The notes under the pieces: generated by a model
Seen by the model: only the letters and a program-made list of their open reading frames with translations
Database searches by the model: none
Told to the model about the DNA's origin: nothing
Made by a program: the position numbers and the translations under genes
Shown: positions 54,137 to 61,884 of the stretch, in pieces
How positions within the stretch are numbered: the stretch's first letter is position 1
How the letters are laid out: each line of letters begins with the position of its first letter
Source of the DNA: Sulfurospirillum cavolei
Lineage (GTDB): Bacteria; Campylobacterota; Campylobacteria; Campylobacterales; Sulfurospirillaceae
Direction: 5' to 3' (one strand)
Assembly (NCBI RefSeq): GCF_000813325.1
Contig: NZ_BBQE01000006.1
Length of the DNA stretch: 64,000 bases

Positions 54137-56212
54137 GTGAAAACACTTGAAGAACGACTTGATGACGCAAAGCTCATCAGCGAATTCGAAGGTCATAGAG
54201 ACTTTGAAAGCACGACGTGGCACTATTGGTTTGTCGCCGCTATCGCTTTTTGCTGGTCTTTATACCAACTCTACATTGTCGTCGATCCGGGGAACAGTGC
54301 GCATGTAAGGGCAATTCACTTGGCATTCGGACTGATCCTCGCATTTTCGATGCATGCTATTCGCAAAAGTGCCAAACTTCGATCGACGATTACATGGTAC
54401 GATTTTCTTTTTATGATCATCGGCGCGGCCGCCGTTTTATACCAATGGTACGCCTATAAAGAGCTTGCGATGCGCGCAGGGGCATGGACGCAAACTGACA
54501 TTATCGTGGGTATCGCAACGATTTTAATCGTCCTTGAAGCTTCACGAAGGGTCATGGGACTTCCGTTGATGCTTGCCGCGGTTTTGTTTTTACTTTACGA
54601 CTATTTGGGTCCGTATCTTCCCGATATGATCGCTCACAAAGGTGCTAGCATTACTAAAATTATGGGACAAATGGTTTTAACGACGGAAGGAATTTTCGGC
54701 GTTCCGCTCGGCGTGAGTGCTAGCTTTGTCTTTTTATTCGTCCTTTTCGGCGCATTGCTCGATCGCGCCGGAGCGGGTGAATATTTTATCAAAGTCTCCT
54801 ACACCATTTTAGGTAAATACGACGGCGGTCCAGCAAAAGCTGCCGTTGCGGCTTCGGGAATGTTCGGTATGATTTCCGGTTCGTCCATCGCAAACACCGT
54901 CACAGTCGGTACGTTTACGATTCCGCTGATGAAACGCCTCGGTTTTAGCTCCCATAAAGCCGCCGCCGTCGAGACGGCCGCTTCGGTCAACGGGCAATTG
55001 ATGCCTCCGATTATGGGTGCGGCGGCATTTATCATGGCGGAATTTCTGGGTTTGGATTATACCGACATCGTTTTTGCGGCGTTTATTCCGGCGTTTACCT
55101 GTTATGCGGCACTCTTTTATATCGTCCATATCGAAGCTAAGAAACAAGGGCTGAAAGGTGAAGACGCGAGCGTTTTAGGGCGAACGTGGCCTATTTTTAT
55201 TCGAGGCATTCATTATCTCATCCCGATCTTCTTTTTGATTTACACACTCATCGTTTTAAGGCAATCCGCACAAAGTGCCGCTTTTAGCGCCATTATGTTT
55301 TTAATGCTCATCATGGTCGTGCAAAAACCGTTTAAAGCGTATCTCAATAAAGAAAAAATCACGCGCTACGTTGTCCTCGAAGGCTTCGCCGACATCGGAT
55401 ACGGCATGGTCGCCGGAGCGAAAAATATGGTCTCTATCGCCGTAGCTACGGCAGTTGCCGGCATTATCGTCGGTTCGGTTACGCTCACGGGCATCGGCTT
55501 GGTTTTAGCCGAAGTCATCGACAACCTTTCCGGCGGATACATTGTTGCGGTGTTATTTATGACGGCGTTCGTATCGTTAATTTTGGGTATGGGGCTTCCG
55601 ACGACGGCGAATTACATCGTTATGGCGGCACTGACCGCGCCGATTATTATGGAATTGGCGGGAAATAACGGTTATTTGATTCCGACGATTGCGGCGCACA
55701 TGTTCGTCTTTTATTTCGGTATCTTAGCCGACGACACGCCTCCTGTGGGAATGGCGGCATACGCTTCAGCGGCGATTGCGAAGAGCGATCCGATCATTAC
55801 GGGCATTCAGTCGTTTATCTACGACATACGAACGGGAATTTTGCCGTTTATGTTCTTCTTCAACAACGAGCTTTTACTAATCGGCGGCGTTGATCCGAAC
55901 GATCCGAACGACGCTTCCAAATGGCAATGGATCACCAATCCGTTTGAAATTGCACTTATTTTCGGAGGAGCCGTACTCGGTATGTTTGCCTTTACTTCGG
56001 CGACGCAAGAGTTTATTTTAAAGAAAATCACTGTCATCGAGCGTATCGGATTGATCGTCGTTATTCCGTTTTTAATGCTACCCAAACTCGTAGCCGCTAA
56101 GCTCGGATTGCCGAGCCATTACGTCGCTTACGCGATCGGCCTTGGCATTTACGGTTTTATCTACCTCAACCAACGCCTTTGGTATCGAAAAAACCAAAGC
56201 GTTCTTGCCTAA
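54137..56212 (+). CDS. TRAP transporter permease, fused small and large subunits (TAXI type)
   Basis: A 691-aa multi-spanning membrane protein combining the small DctQ-like and large DctM-like parts, as usual for TAXI systems. It has a cytoplasmic N-terminus (MKTLEERLDDAKLI), roughly 16-18 hydrophobic helices, and the conserved patches SGSSIANTVTVGTFTIPLM, VNGQLMPPIMGAAAF and GMGLPTTANYIV. It imports the TAXI substrate with sodium or proton co-transport. A 66-base gap with a hairpin separates it from the binding-protein gene. Confidence 0.95.
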   Translation: MKTLEERLDDAKLISEFEGHRDFESTTWHYWFVAAIAFCWSLYQLYIVVDPGNSAHVRAIHLAFGLILAFSMHAIRKSAKLRSTITWYDFLFMIIGAAAVLYQWYAYKELAMRAGAWTQTDIIVGIATILIVLEASRRVMGLPLMLAAVLFLLYDYLGPYLPDMIAHKGASITKIMGQMVLTTEGIFGVPLGVSASFVFLFVLFGALLDRAGAGEYFIKVSYTILGKYDGGPAKAAVAASGMFGMISGSSIANTVTVGTFTIPLMKRLGFSSHKAAAVETAASVNGQLMPPIMGAAAFIMAEFLGLDYTDIVFAAFIPAFTCYAALFYIVHIEAKKQGLKGEDASVLGRTWPIFIRGIHYLIPIFFLIYTLIVLRQSAQSAAFSAIMFLMLIMVVQKPFKAYLNKEKITRYVVLEGFADIGYGMVAGAKNMVSIAVATAVAGIIVGSVTLTGIGLVLAEVIDNLSGGYIVAVLFMTAFVSLILGMGLPTTANYIVMAALTAPIIMELAGNNGYLIPTIAAHMFVFYFGILADDTPPVGMAAYASAAIAKSDPIITGIQSFIYDIRTGILPFMFFFNNELLLIGGVDPNDPNDASKWQWITNPFEIALIFGGAVLGMFAFTSATQEFILKKITVIERIGLIVVIPFLMLPKLVAAKLGLPSHYVAYAIGLGIYGFIYLNQRLWYRKNQSVLA

Positions 56213-56236
56213 ATACGTAGCGGACAGCCCTGTCCG

Positions 56237-57148
56237 CTACACGACTTTGTAAAAATCAACCCCCGCAATATTTTTCACATGTAAGCGTTTTTCGGCGAGC
56301 AAACGATTAAGGCAAACAAGGCTTTGTTCATCAAAACAAAAGGCGACGTCTTCCGTACTTTGAGGCCTTCGCTTGAGAAGTTCTAAAATCTCCTCTTCGC
56401 TAAAACGACGTTTAGGCGCATCGTAATTTTTCCGATACGCAATATTGACATGTAAGCCTTCCAACGCGCTTGCAAGCTCGACCAAACGCTCGATGCTCAC
56501 GCCCCTAACCGCGTATGCCGGAGGACGATCGATCGTTCCTACGTCGATGCGATCGGGTCGTATCTTTCGTAAAGCCGCACTTAACGCTTCAAATTCCGCT
56601 TGCGTATCGTTAAGCCCTTCAACGACCAATATCTCGATCACCAATTCGCCTTGATAGCGTTTTCGAAACGTTTGCATTCCTTCCATAATGCTTTCGATTT
56701 CAATGCCTTTGCGGGCACGGTCCAATTTCTTAAAGCACTGAGGCGTTGCGCAATCAAGCGAAAGTTTGACGATATCCAAAGGATAAAGCGCTTCTTGAAC
56801 CAACAAATCGCCGATCGTCGAACCGTTCGAGAGTATCAACAACTTTGGACGATTCACAAGCGCATGCATCGCTTCGATCAAAGGTTTCAAGTCGGGATAA
56901 AGCGTGGGTTCCCCGTTGGCGGTGAGCGTAACGACGTCGAGATTATGATGTATTTGTAAAGCTTTTTGCAAGGCATCTAAGACGCTTTGAACGCTCGGTG
57001 CATCGTGGATGGTATCGACCGTTTTAGCACCTTTGAGCTCACAATACAAGCAGTCGAAGTTACATTGTTTGGTCGAAGGACTTAAATCGATGCCGAGGGA
57101 TTGTCCGAAACGTCTAGAGGTAACGGGACCGAAAATAATCTGACTGAT
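56237..57148 (-). CDS. Radical SAM protein, apparently with an ATC start codon
   Basis: A 303-aa radical SAM enzyme, related to the C. jejuni gene beside hemE. The cluster motif is CNFDCLYC, preceded by IIFGPVTSRRFGQSLGIDLS. The frame upstream of this motif has no ATG, GTG or TTG back to a stop codon, but an AAAGGA ribosome-binding site stands six bases before ATC (57148-57146), so ATC (or the following ATTs) seems to be the start. The ATG at 57049 would remove two of the three cluster cysteines. Function unknown; a modification enzyme is likely. Confidence 0.85.
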   Translation of the reverse strand: MSQIIFGPVTSRRFGQSLGIDLSPSTKQCNFDCLYCELKGAKTVDTIHDAPSVQSVLDALQKALQIHHNLDVVTLTANGEPTLYPDLKPLIEAMHALVNRPKLLILSNGSTIGDLLVQEALYPLDIVKLSLDCATPQCFKKLDRARKGIEIESIMEGMQTFRKRYQGELVIEILVVEGLNDTQAEFEALSAALRKIRPDRIDVGTIDRPPAYAVRGVSIERLVELASALEGLHVNIAYRKNYDAPKRRFSEEEILELLKRRPQSTEDVAFCFDEQSLVCLNRLLAEKRLHVKNIAGVDFYKVV

Positions 57149-57173
57149 GGAAAATCCTTTACATGTGAAGAAG

Positions 57174-57195
57174 TTTGCCCTCTTTTAGAGGGCAA
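57174..57195 (-). terminator. Hairpin after hemE
   Basis: TTTGCCCTC/GAGGGCAAA forms a perfect 9-bp stem with a short A-rich loop, 5 bases after the hemE stop and before the radical SAM gene. No long T-run follows (CTTCTTC), so read-through is possible. Confidence 0.6.
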
Positions 57196-57199
57196 ATCA

Positions 57200-58222
57200 T
57201 TAGATTTTCGTGCGGGTTTGAACCTGTTCGATAAAATACTTGGCATGTTCAACCGGAATGTCCGGCAAAATACCGTGTCCGAGATTGAAAATATGTCTTT
57301 CGTTTTTCATCACGTCGACAATGTGCGCAATGCCTTCGTCTATGGCGTCTTTAGTGTAAAGACGGGTCGGTTCCATATTGCCTTGAAGAACGTATTTGTG
57401 CCCGAGTTTTGCTTTGGCAAGTTCGATCGGCGTCGACCAATCCACGCCGAACACGTCAAATTCACCGTCGATTTTGTCCAGATAACCGCTAATACCCTTA
57501 GGAAATAAGATGACCGGTACATGCGGAAATTTCGCTTTTAAATAGGCACTAATCTCTTTCATATACGACCAGCTAAATTCAAAATAGGCACTCTGCTCAA
57601 GTGCTGCCGCCCATGAATCAAAGATCATCACGACGTTCGCACCGTTTTCGATCTGTCTTTGCATATAGCCTTTAAGCACTTCGGTCACTTTTTTAAGCAG
57701 CGCATGCATAAATTGAGGATTCGAATAGATCATTTTCTTTACAAGAGCGTAGGTTTTCGTTCCTTGCCCTTCGATCATATACGTCGCGAGCGTCCACGGC
57801 GCACCGCAAAAACCGATCAAAGCTTTGTCTGCGGCTAACTTGCCTCGAATCAGATGAATCGTTTCGTAAACGTATTCTAAGTTCTCGATCGCTTTTTGAA
57901 CATCAAGTTTGTCAAGATCGGCTTGGTCTTTAATAGGGCGTGAAAATACCGGTCCTTCGCCTTTTAAAAACTGAAGTTCCATGCCCATTTCCAAAGGCAC
58001 GACCAAAATATCGCTAAACAAAATCGCCGCATCCACACCCAAAATATCCACGGGTTGAAGCGTCACTTCACACGCTTTTTGCGGGTCTTTACACAACGAG
58101 AGAAAATCTCCTGCTTGTGCTCTTACTTTCATATATTCAGGCAAATAGCGTCCGGCTTGGCGCATCATCCACACGGGCGTATACGCCGTTTTTTTCCCGA
58201 AACACGCATCGACAAAAATCAT
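57200..58222 (-). CDS. hemE: Uroporphyrinogen decarboxylase
   Basis: A 340-aa HemE that decarboxylates uroporphyrinogen III to coproporphyrinogen III in heme synthesis. The N-terminal signature PVWMMRQAGRYLPEY is intact, as are FSDILVVPLEMGM, GFCGAPWTLATYMIEG and the C-terminal NLGHGILPDIPVEH. It begins at the last base of the stop of the UPF0114 gene, so translation is coupled. Confidence 0.97.
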   Translation of the reverse strand: MIFVDACFGKKTAYTPVWMMRQAGRYLPEYMKVRAQAGDFLSLCKDPQKACEVTLQPVDILGVDAAILFSDILVVPLEMGMELQFLKGEGPVFSRPIKDQADLDKLDVQKAIENLEYVYETIHLIRGKLAADKALIGFCGAPWTLATYMIEGQGTKTYALVKKMIYSNPQFMHALLKKVTEVLKGYMQRQIENGANVVMIFDSWAAALEQSAYFEFSWSYMKEISAYLKAKFPHVPVILFPKGISGYLDKIDGEFDVFGVDWSTPIELAKAKLGHKYVLQGNMEPTRLYTKDAIDEGIAHIVDVMKNERHIFNLGHGILPDIPVEHAKYFIEQVQTRTKI

Positions 58223-58734
58223 CAGTGCTTTCCTCCGTTTTTATGAAGAAAATAGAGTCCCAAAGAGAGCGCTAAAATCGAAAACGAAAGGTAAAGCATC
58301 TCTAGGGCGCCTTTATACTCGGCATGAAGGACGCGCTGAAAAAAACTAACGATCAAAACCATAACGATAACTTTTGCGATTTTATCCTTTAGTTCGTCCA
58401 AAGAGCTAACGTACAAAATCTTATCGCCGCCCGTACCTTTGGCTACGTCGATTTCGGAAACAAACAACTCATAAATACCGAAACCGAAAATCAGCAACAC
58501 GACGGCAATCAGATAAAGATCGATTGCACCGATAATATCCGCGACGATGTCGGCGTGAAAGTTTTCGGGATGAAATCCCGCAAAGAAATACTGATACGTC
58601 TGTATCAAAACGTGGTACAAATCGGCACTGGCTAAAAAGAAAAGCGCAAATGCCGCAAAAATACTAAAAATGACCGCTAAAAGGGTCATAAGTCTTGTCG
58701 ACCACAACCCTTTCTCAAATAGTTTTTCAAACAT
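58222..58734 (-). CDS. UPF0114 (YqhA-like) membrane protein
   Basis: A 170-aa inner-membrane protein with about four helices, starting MFEKLFEKGLWSTRLMTLLAV. It contains the family patch IGAIDLYLIAVVLLIFGFGIYELF. The role of UPF0114 is unknown. Its ATG overlaps the asd stop by one base and its stop touches the hemE start, so asd, this gene and hemE form one operon. Confidence 0.88.
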   Translation of the reverse strand: MFEKLFEKGLWSTRLMTLLAVIFSIFAAFALFFLASADLYHVLIQTYQYFFAGFHPENFHADIVADIIGAIDLYLIAVVLLIFGFGIYELFVSEIDVAKGTGGDKILYVSSLDELKDKIAKVIVMVLIVSFFQRVLHAEYKGALEMLYLSFSILALSLGLYFLHKNGGKH

Positions 58735-59762
58735 TAAGCCTCTTCTCTTTGAATCCATTTTTGAGCGATTCGAACCGCATTGGTTGCGGCACCCACACGA
58801 ATTTGATCGGCGACGCACCATAAATGAAGCACGTTATCGCGGTTAATGTCTTTACGAATTCTTCCGACGTACGTTTCGTTGGTATCGGTCGAAATAATCG
58901 GCATCGGATACTCTTTTTTCGCCGGATTATCGATCACGACGACGTTTTCGGCGTTTTGAAGTGCTTCAACCGCTTTTTCGACGTTCACGTCTTTTTCAAA
59001 ATGAATCGTAATCGCTTCCGAATGGCTTCTCATAACGGGAACCCTAACGCACGTTGCGCTGATTTCCATCGTTTTACCCAAGATTTTTTGGGTTTCGTTA
59101 ACCATTTTCATCTCTTCTTTGGTATAGTCGTTCTCCACGAAAACGTCGATGTGGGGGATAACGTTTAACGCAATTTGATGAGCAAACGTTTTGGGTTCGC
59201 ATTGATCCAATTTAAACGCAAAAAAGTCTTGCATTTGATTGACCAACTCTTCCATACCGCCCTTACCCGCACCGCTAACGGCTTGATAAGTCGCAACGTC
59301 CACGCGCGTAATATTAAAAAGTTCGTCCAAAGGTTTTAAAACCTGTACCATTTGAATCGTAGAACAGTTCGGATTGGCGATAATGCCTCGATTTTGCCAT
59401 TGATCGATCGCTTCGGGATTGCATTCTGGAACAACCAACGGAACGTCCGGATCCATTCTAAAATGGCTGGTATTATCGATTACTACCGCTCCCGCTTCCG
59501 CCGCATAGGGTGCGTAATGAGCGGAAATATCGCCGCCGGCACTAAAAAACGCTATCTCGACATCGTTCTCTTCAAACGATTTTTCCGTTAATTCTAAAAC
59601 TTTATAGGTTTTATCTTTAAATTCGATTTCAATGCCCACGCTTTTGCTACTTGCCAAGGGGACTAAATTATTTACGGGAAAATCCACTTCTTCAAGAACC
59701 CTAAAAAGTTCTTCGCCAACCGCACCCGTCGCTCCGACGACGGCTACATTGTACTTTTTCAT
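58734..59762 (-). CDS. asd: Aspartate-semialdehyde dehydrogenase
   Basis: A 342-aa Asd that reduces aspartyl phosphate to aspartate semialdehyde for lysine/diaminopimelate, threonine and methionine synthesis. It shows the NADP-binding VVGATGAVGEEL, the active-site Cys in NPNCSTIQMV, and the TYQAVSGAGKGGMEEL loop. The order gyrA-flgP-flgQ-flgR-asd matches C. jejuni. Confidence 0.97.
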   Translation of the reverse strand: MKKYNVAVVGATGAVGEELFRVLEEVDFPVNNLVPLASSKSVGIEIEFKDKTYKVLELTEKSFEENDVEIAFFSAGGDISAHYAPYAAEAGAVVIDNTSHFRMDPDVPLVVPECNPEAIDQWQNRGIIANPNCSTIQMVQVLKPLDELFNITRVDVATYQAVSGAGKGGMEELVNQMQDFFAFKLDQCEPKTFAHQIALNVIPHIDVFVENDYTKEEMKMVNETQKILGKTMEISATCVRVPVMRSHSEAITIHFEKDVNVEKAVEALQNAENVVVIDNPAKKEYPMPIISTDTNETYVGRIRKDINRDNVLHLWCVADQIRVGAATNAVRIAQKWIQREEA

Positions 59763-59849
59763 CCATTTACCTTTTTATGATGTGAGACTTTTTTAATAAC
59801 CCAATAACGCTATTAAGTTATCAAAAAAGTCTAAAGTATCTTGCTTTTT

Positions 59850-61013
59850 TTAAGCACTAAACCAACTGCGACTCTCTAAAAAGAGATCTTCTTTACTGAT
59901 CGCTTCGCTATCGCTTAAAATAACGGCACGTTCGACGACCGAAATAAGCTCACGAATATTTCCCGGCCAACGATAGCTCATCAGCGACTCAATCGCTTCC
60001 TCGGAAAAATAACGTTTTGCAAGACCGTATTTTTGAATGACGCGTGCCAAAACCATCTCGCCGATCGGTAAAATTTCCTCTTTTCGTTGACGAAGCGGAG
60101 GAATTTCCACGGGAATCGTATTAAGCCTGTAGTAAAGATCTTCTCGAAAACATCCCTCTTTAATACTCTTTTTAATATCGGCATTGGTTGCGGAGACGAT
60201 GCGTACGTCGATGGGAATTTCTTTGGTACCTCCCACGCGTACCATCACGCGCTCTTGAATGACGCGAAGCAGTTTTGCCTGAAGCATAATCGGCATTTCG
60301 CCGATTTCGTCCAAAAAGAGCGTACCGCCGTTGGCAACCTCAAAATAGCCTTTTTTTTCGCTCGTCGCATCGGTAAATGCGCCTTTTTCATAGCCGAACA
60401 ATTCGCTTTCTAAAAGATTTTCCGGAATCGCCGCCATATTGATCGCCACAAACGCGTTTTTTGCCCTCGGCGAATTCTTATGCACGTAATTGGCGAAAAG
60501 CTCTTTCCCCACGCCGCTTTCACCCAATAGTAAGATGCTTACGTCCGTTTTTGCGGCTTTTTTGGCGATATTCAACGCTTTATCCAACTCCGGAGAGGTG
60601 GCGACGAAATCACCGTCGTTTTCGTTCGTATTTTCTGTTTTTTCAGGATTTTCTTTAACTTTCGTACGGATTTTATCATGGCGTTTAATCGCCTCGACTA
60701 AAGTCTCGATTTCAAAAGGTTTCGTTAAAAAATCTTTGACACCCAAACGTACCGATTCGATGGCACGGCTGAGCGTCGCGTTACCCGTAATAACGATAAT
60801 ATCGTATTGTCCGTCAAGTTTTTTGATAAACTCGATTCCGTCCATACCGGGCATATTGATGTCCGTTACGATCAAATCGACGTTTTGGTCAATTTTTTTA
60901 AGAGCATCGATCGCACTTTTGTACGTTGAAATTTTAAATTCTTCATACTCCCCAAGTGCTATTTCGAGGGATTTTCTCATATTAATATCGTCTTCTACAA
61001 TCACAACGTGCAT
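59850..61013 (-). CDS. flgR: Sigma-54-dependent flagellar regulator FlgR, without DNA-binding domain
   Basis: A 387-aa NtrC-type regulator: receiver domain with Asp51 (VTDINMPGMDG), then an AAA+ domain with Walker A GESGVGKE, a GAFTDA loop (canonical GAFTGA) and Walker B GGTLFLDEIG. The protein ends at KEDLFLESRSWFSA; no Fis-type HTH follows. FlgR drives sigma-54 flagellar genes with the FlgS kinase, and H. pylori FlgR also lacks the HTH. Synteny with C. jejuni supports the name. Confidence 0.9.
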   Translation of the reverse strand: MHVVIVEDDINMRKSLEIALGEYEEFKISTYKSAIDALKKIDQNVDLIVTDINMPGMDGIEFIKKLDGQYDIIVITGNATLSRAIESVRLGVKDFLTKPFEIETLVEAIKRHDKIRTKVKENPEKTENTNENDGDFVATSPELDKALNIAKKAAKTDVSILLLGESGVGKELFANYVHKNSPRAKNAFVAINMAAIPENLLESELFGYEKGAFTDATSEKKGYFEVANGGTLFLDEIGEMPIMLQAKLLRVIQERVMVRVGGTKEIPIDVRIVSATNADIKKSIKEGCFREDLYYRLNTIPVEIPPLRQRKEEILPIGEMVLARVIQKYGLAKRYFSEEAIESLMSYRWPGNIRELISVVERAVILSDSEAISKEDLFLESRSWFSA

Positions 61014-61036
61014 ATGCGGTATGTCCTAAAAAAGTT

Positions 61037-61429
61037 TTACCTAACCGCATTTATGGTAGCAAATTCATCTTTAAAGTCTACTGTAAAGCGCACCGGCTCG
61101 ATGATTAATTCGATTCTGTCTTGTTGATGCTTGAGGTTACGTTCGTTTAAAGAGAGCATGTGCGTCGAGAGCCGATAAAAACAAGGCAAAATCGTATCAA
61201 AATGTTTTCTAAGAAATGCCTCTTTCGACAAGGTCGTTTCAAAAGGCAGAGGAAGCGTACATAAAAGAGTCGATTGCCCGTCATAAGGAACCATGACGGG
61301 CGCAATATTTTTTTCTTCGTAAACGACAAGACCGTTTGAGGTGGCGATTTTATACGAAAACCAAAAAAGATCGCCGCTAAAAAGTGCTTGCGTACTGAGT
61401 GCGATTAGTATGCAAAAAGTTCTTGCCAC
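61037..61429 (-). CDS. flgQ: Motility protein FlgQ-like
   Basis: A 130-aa exported protein with a signal peptide (MARTFCILIALSTQALFSG). In C. jejuni the gene between flgP and flgR is flgQ, needed for motility and for FlgP stability. The sequence has no other recognisable domain, so the name rests on position and size. Its start overlaps flgP by 25 bases, indicating co-translation. Confidence 0.65.
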   Translation of the reverse strand: MARTFCILIALSTQALFSGDLFWFSYKIATSNGLVVYEEKNIAPVMVPYDGQSTLLCTLPLPFETTLSKEAFLRKHFDTILPCFYRLSTHMLSLNERNLKHQQDRIELIIEPVRFTVDFKDEFATINAVR

Positions 61430-61845
61430 CTGCGTCCGCTCATGGAAACTTCCATTCTCACGCTATACAACCCGTCTTTAAACGTCGCATCCGTCACAAC
61501 CGCATCTTTGATTAACGCATTAACTTGCGCCGTAACGCGAGAGTCGCGCAACATCGCGTCTCTGACGGTTTCGGTAGAGTTGATTTTTACGCCGTACAAT
61601 TTCTCGCCGAGTTGACGATACCCGTCGGTAATCGCCGCACGTTTTGCTAAAGCAATCGCTTGTGCGGGAGAAACCGTATTTTGCGGTGCAATGCCCTCAC
61701 CGTAAACGACAATCGATTTATCGCTATTAAAATCGTACAATGCCGCTTTGGGGTCTTTGACGGGTTCTTCTTTTTTCGCCGCACATCCCACGATCAGAAG
61801 CAATACACATAAGCTTGCCGTACATGTCACAAGTCTTTTCAACAT
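61405..61845 (-). CDS. flgP: LPP20-family lipoprotein FlgP
   Basis: A 146-aa lipoprotein: signal peptide with lipobox LIVGC, then an LPP20-type domain (SPAQAIALAKRAAITDGYRQLGEKLYG). In C. jejuni FlgP forms the large outer-membrane-side disk of the flagellar motor. Position beside gyrA and the flgQ-like gene supports this. It is 40 bases from the gyrA stop. Confidence 0.85.
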   Translation of the reverse strand: MLKRLVTCTASLCVLLLIVGCAAKKEEPVKDPKAALYDFNSDKSIVVYGEGIAPQNTVSPAQAIALAKRAAITDGYRQLGEKLYGVKINSTETVRDAMLRDSRVTAQVNALIKDAVVTDATFKDGLYSVRMEVSMSGRRWQELFAY

Positions 61846-61884
61846 AGCTACGCCTTTTTAGAATTTTTTAATGAAAAGCAACTA

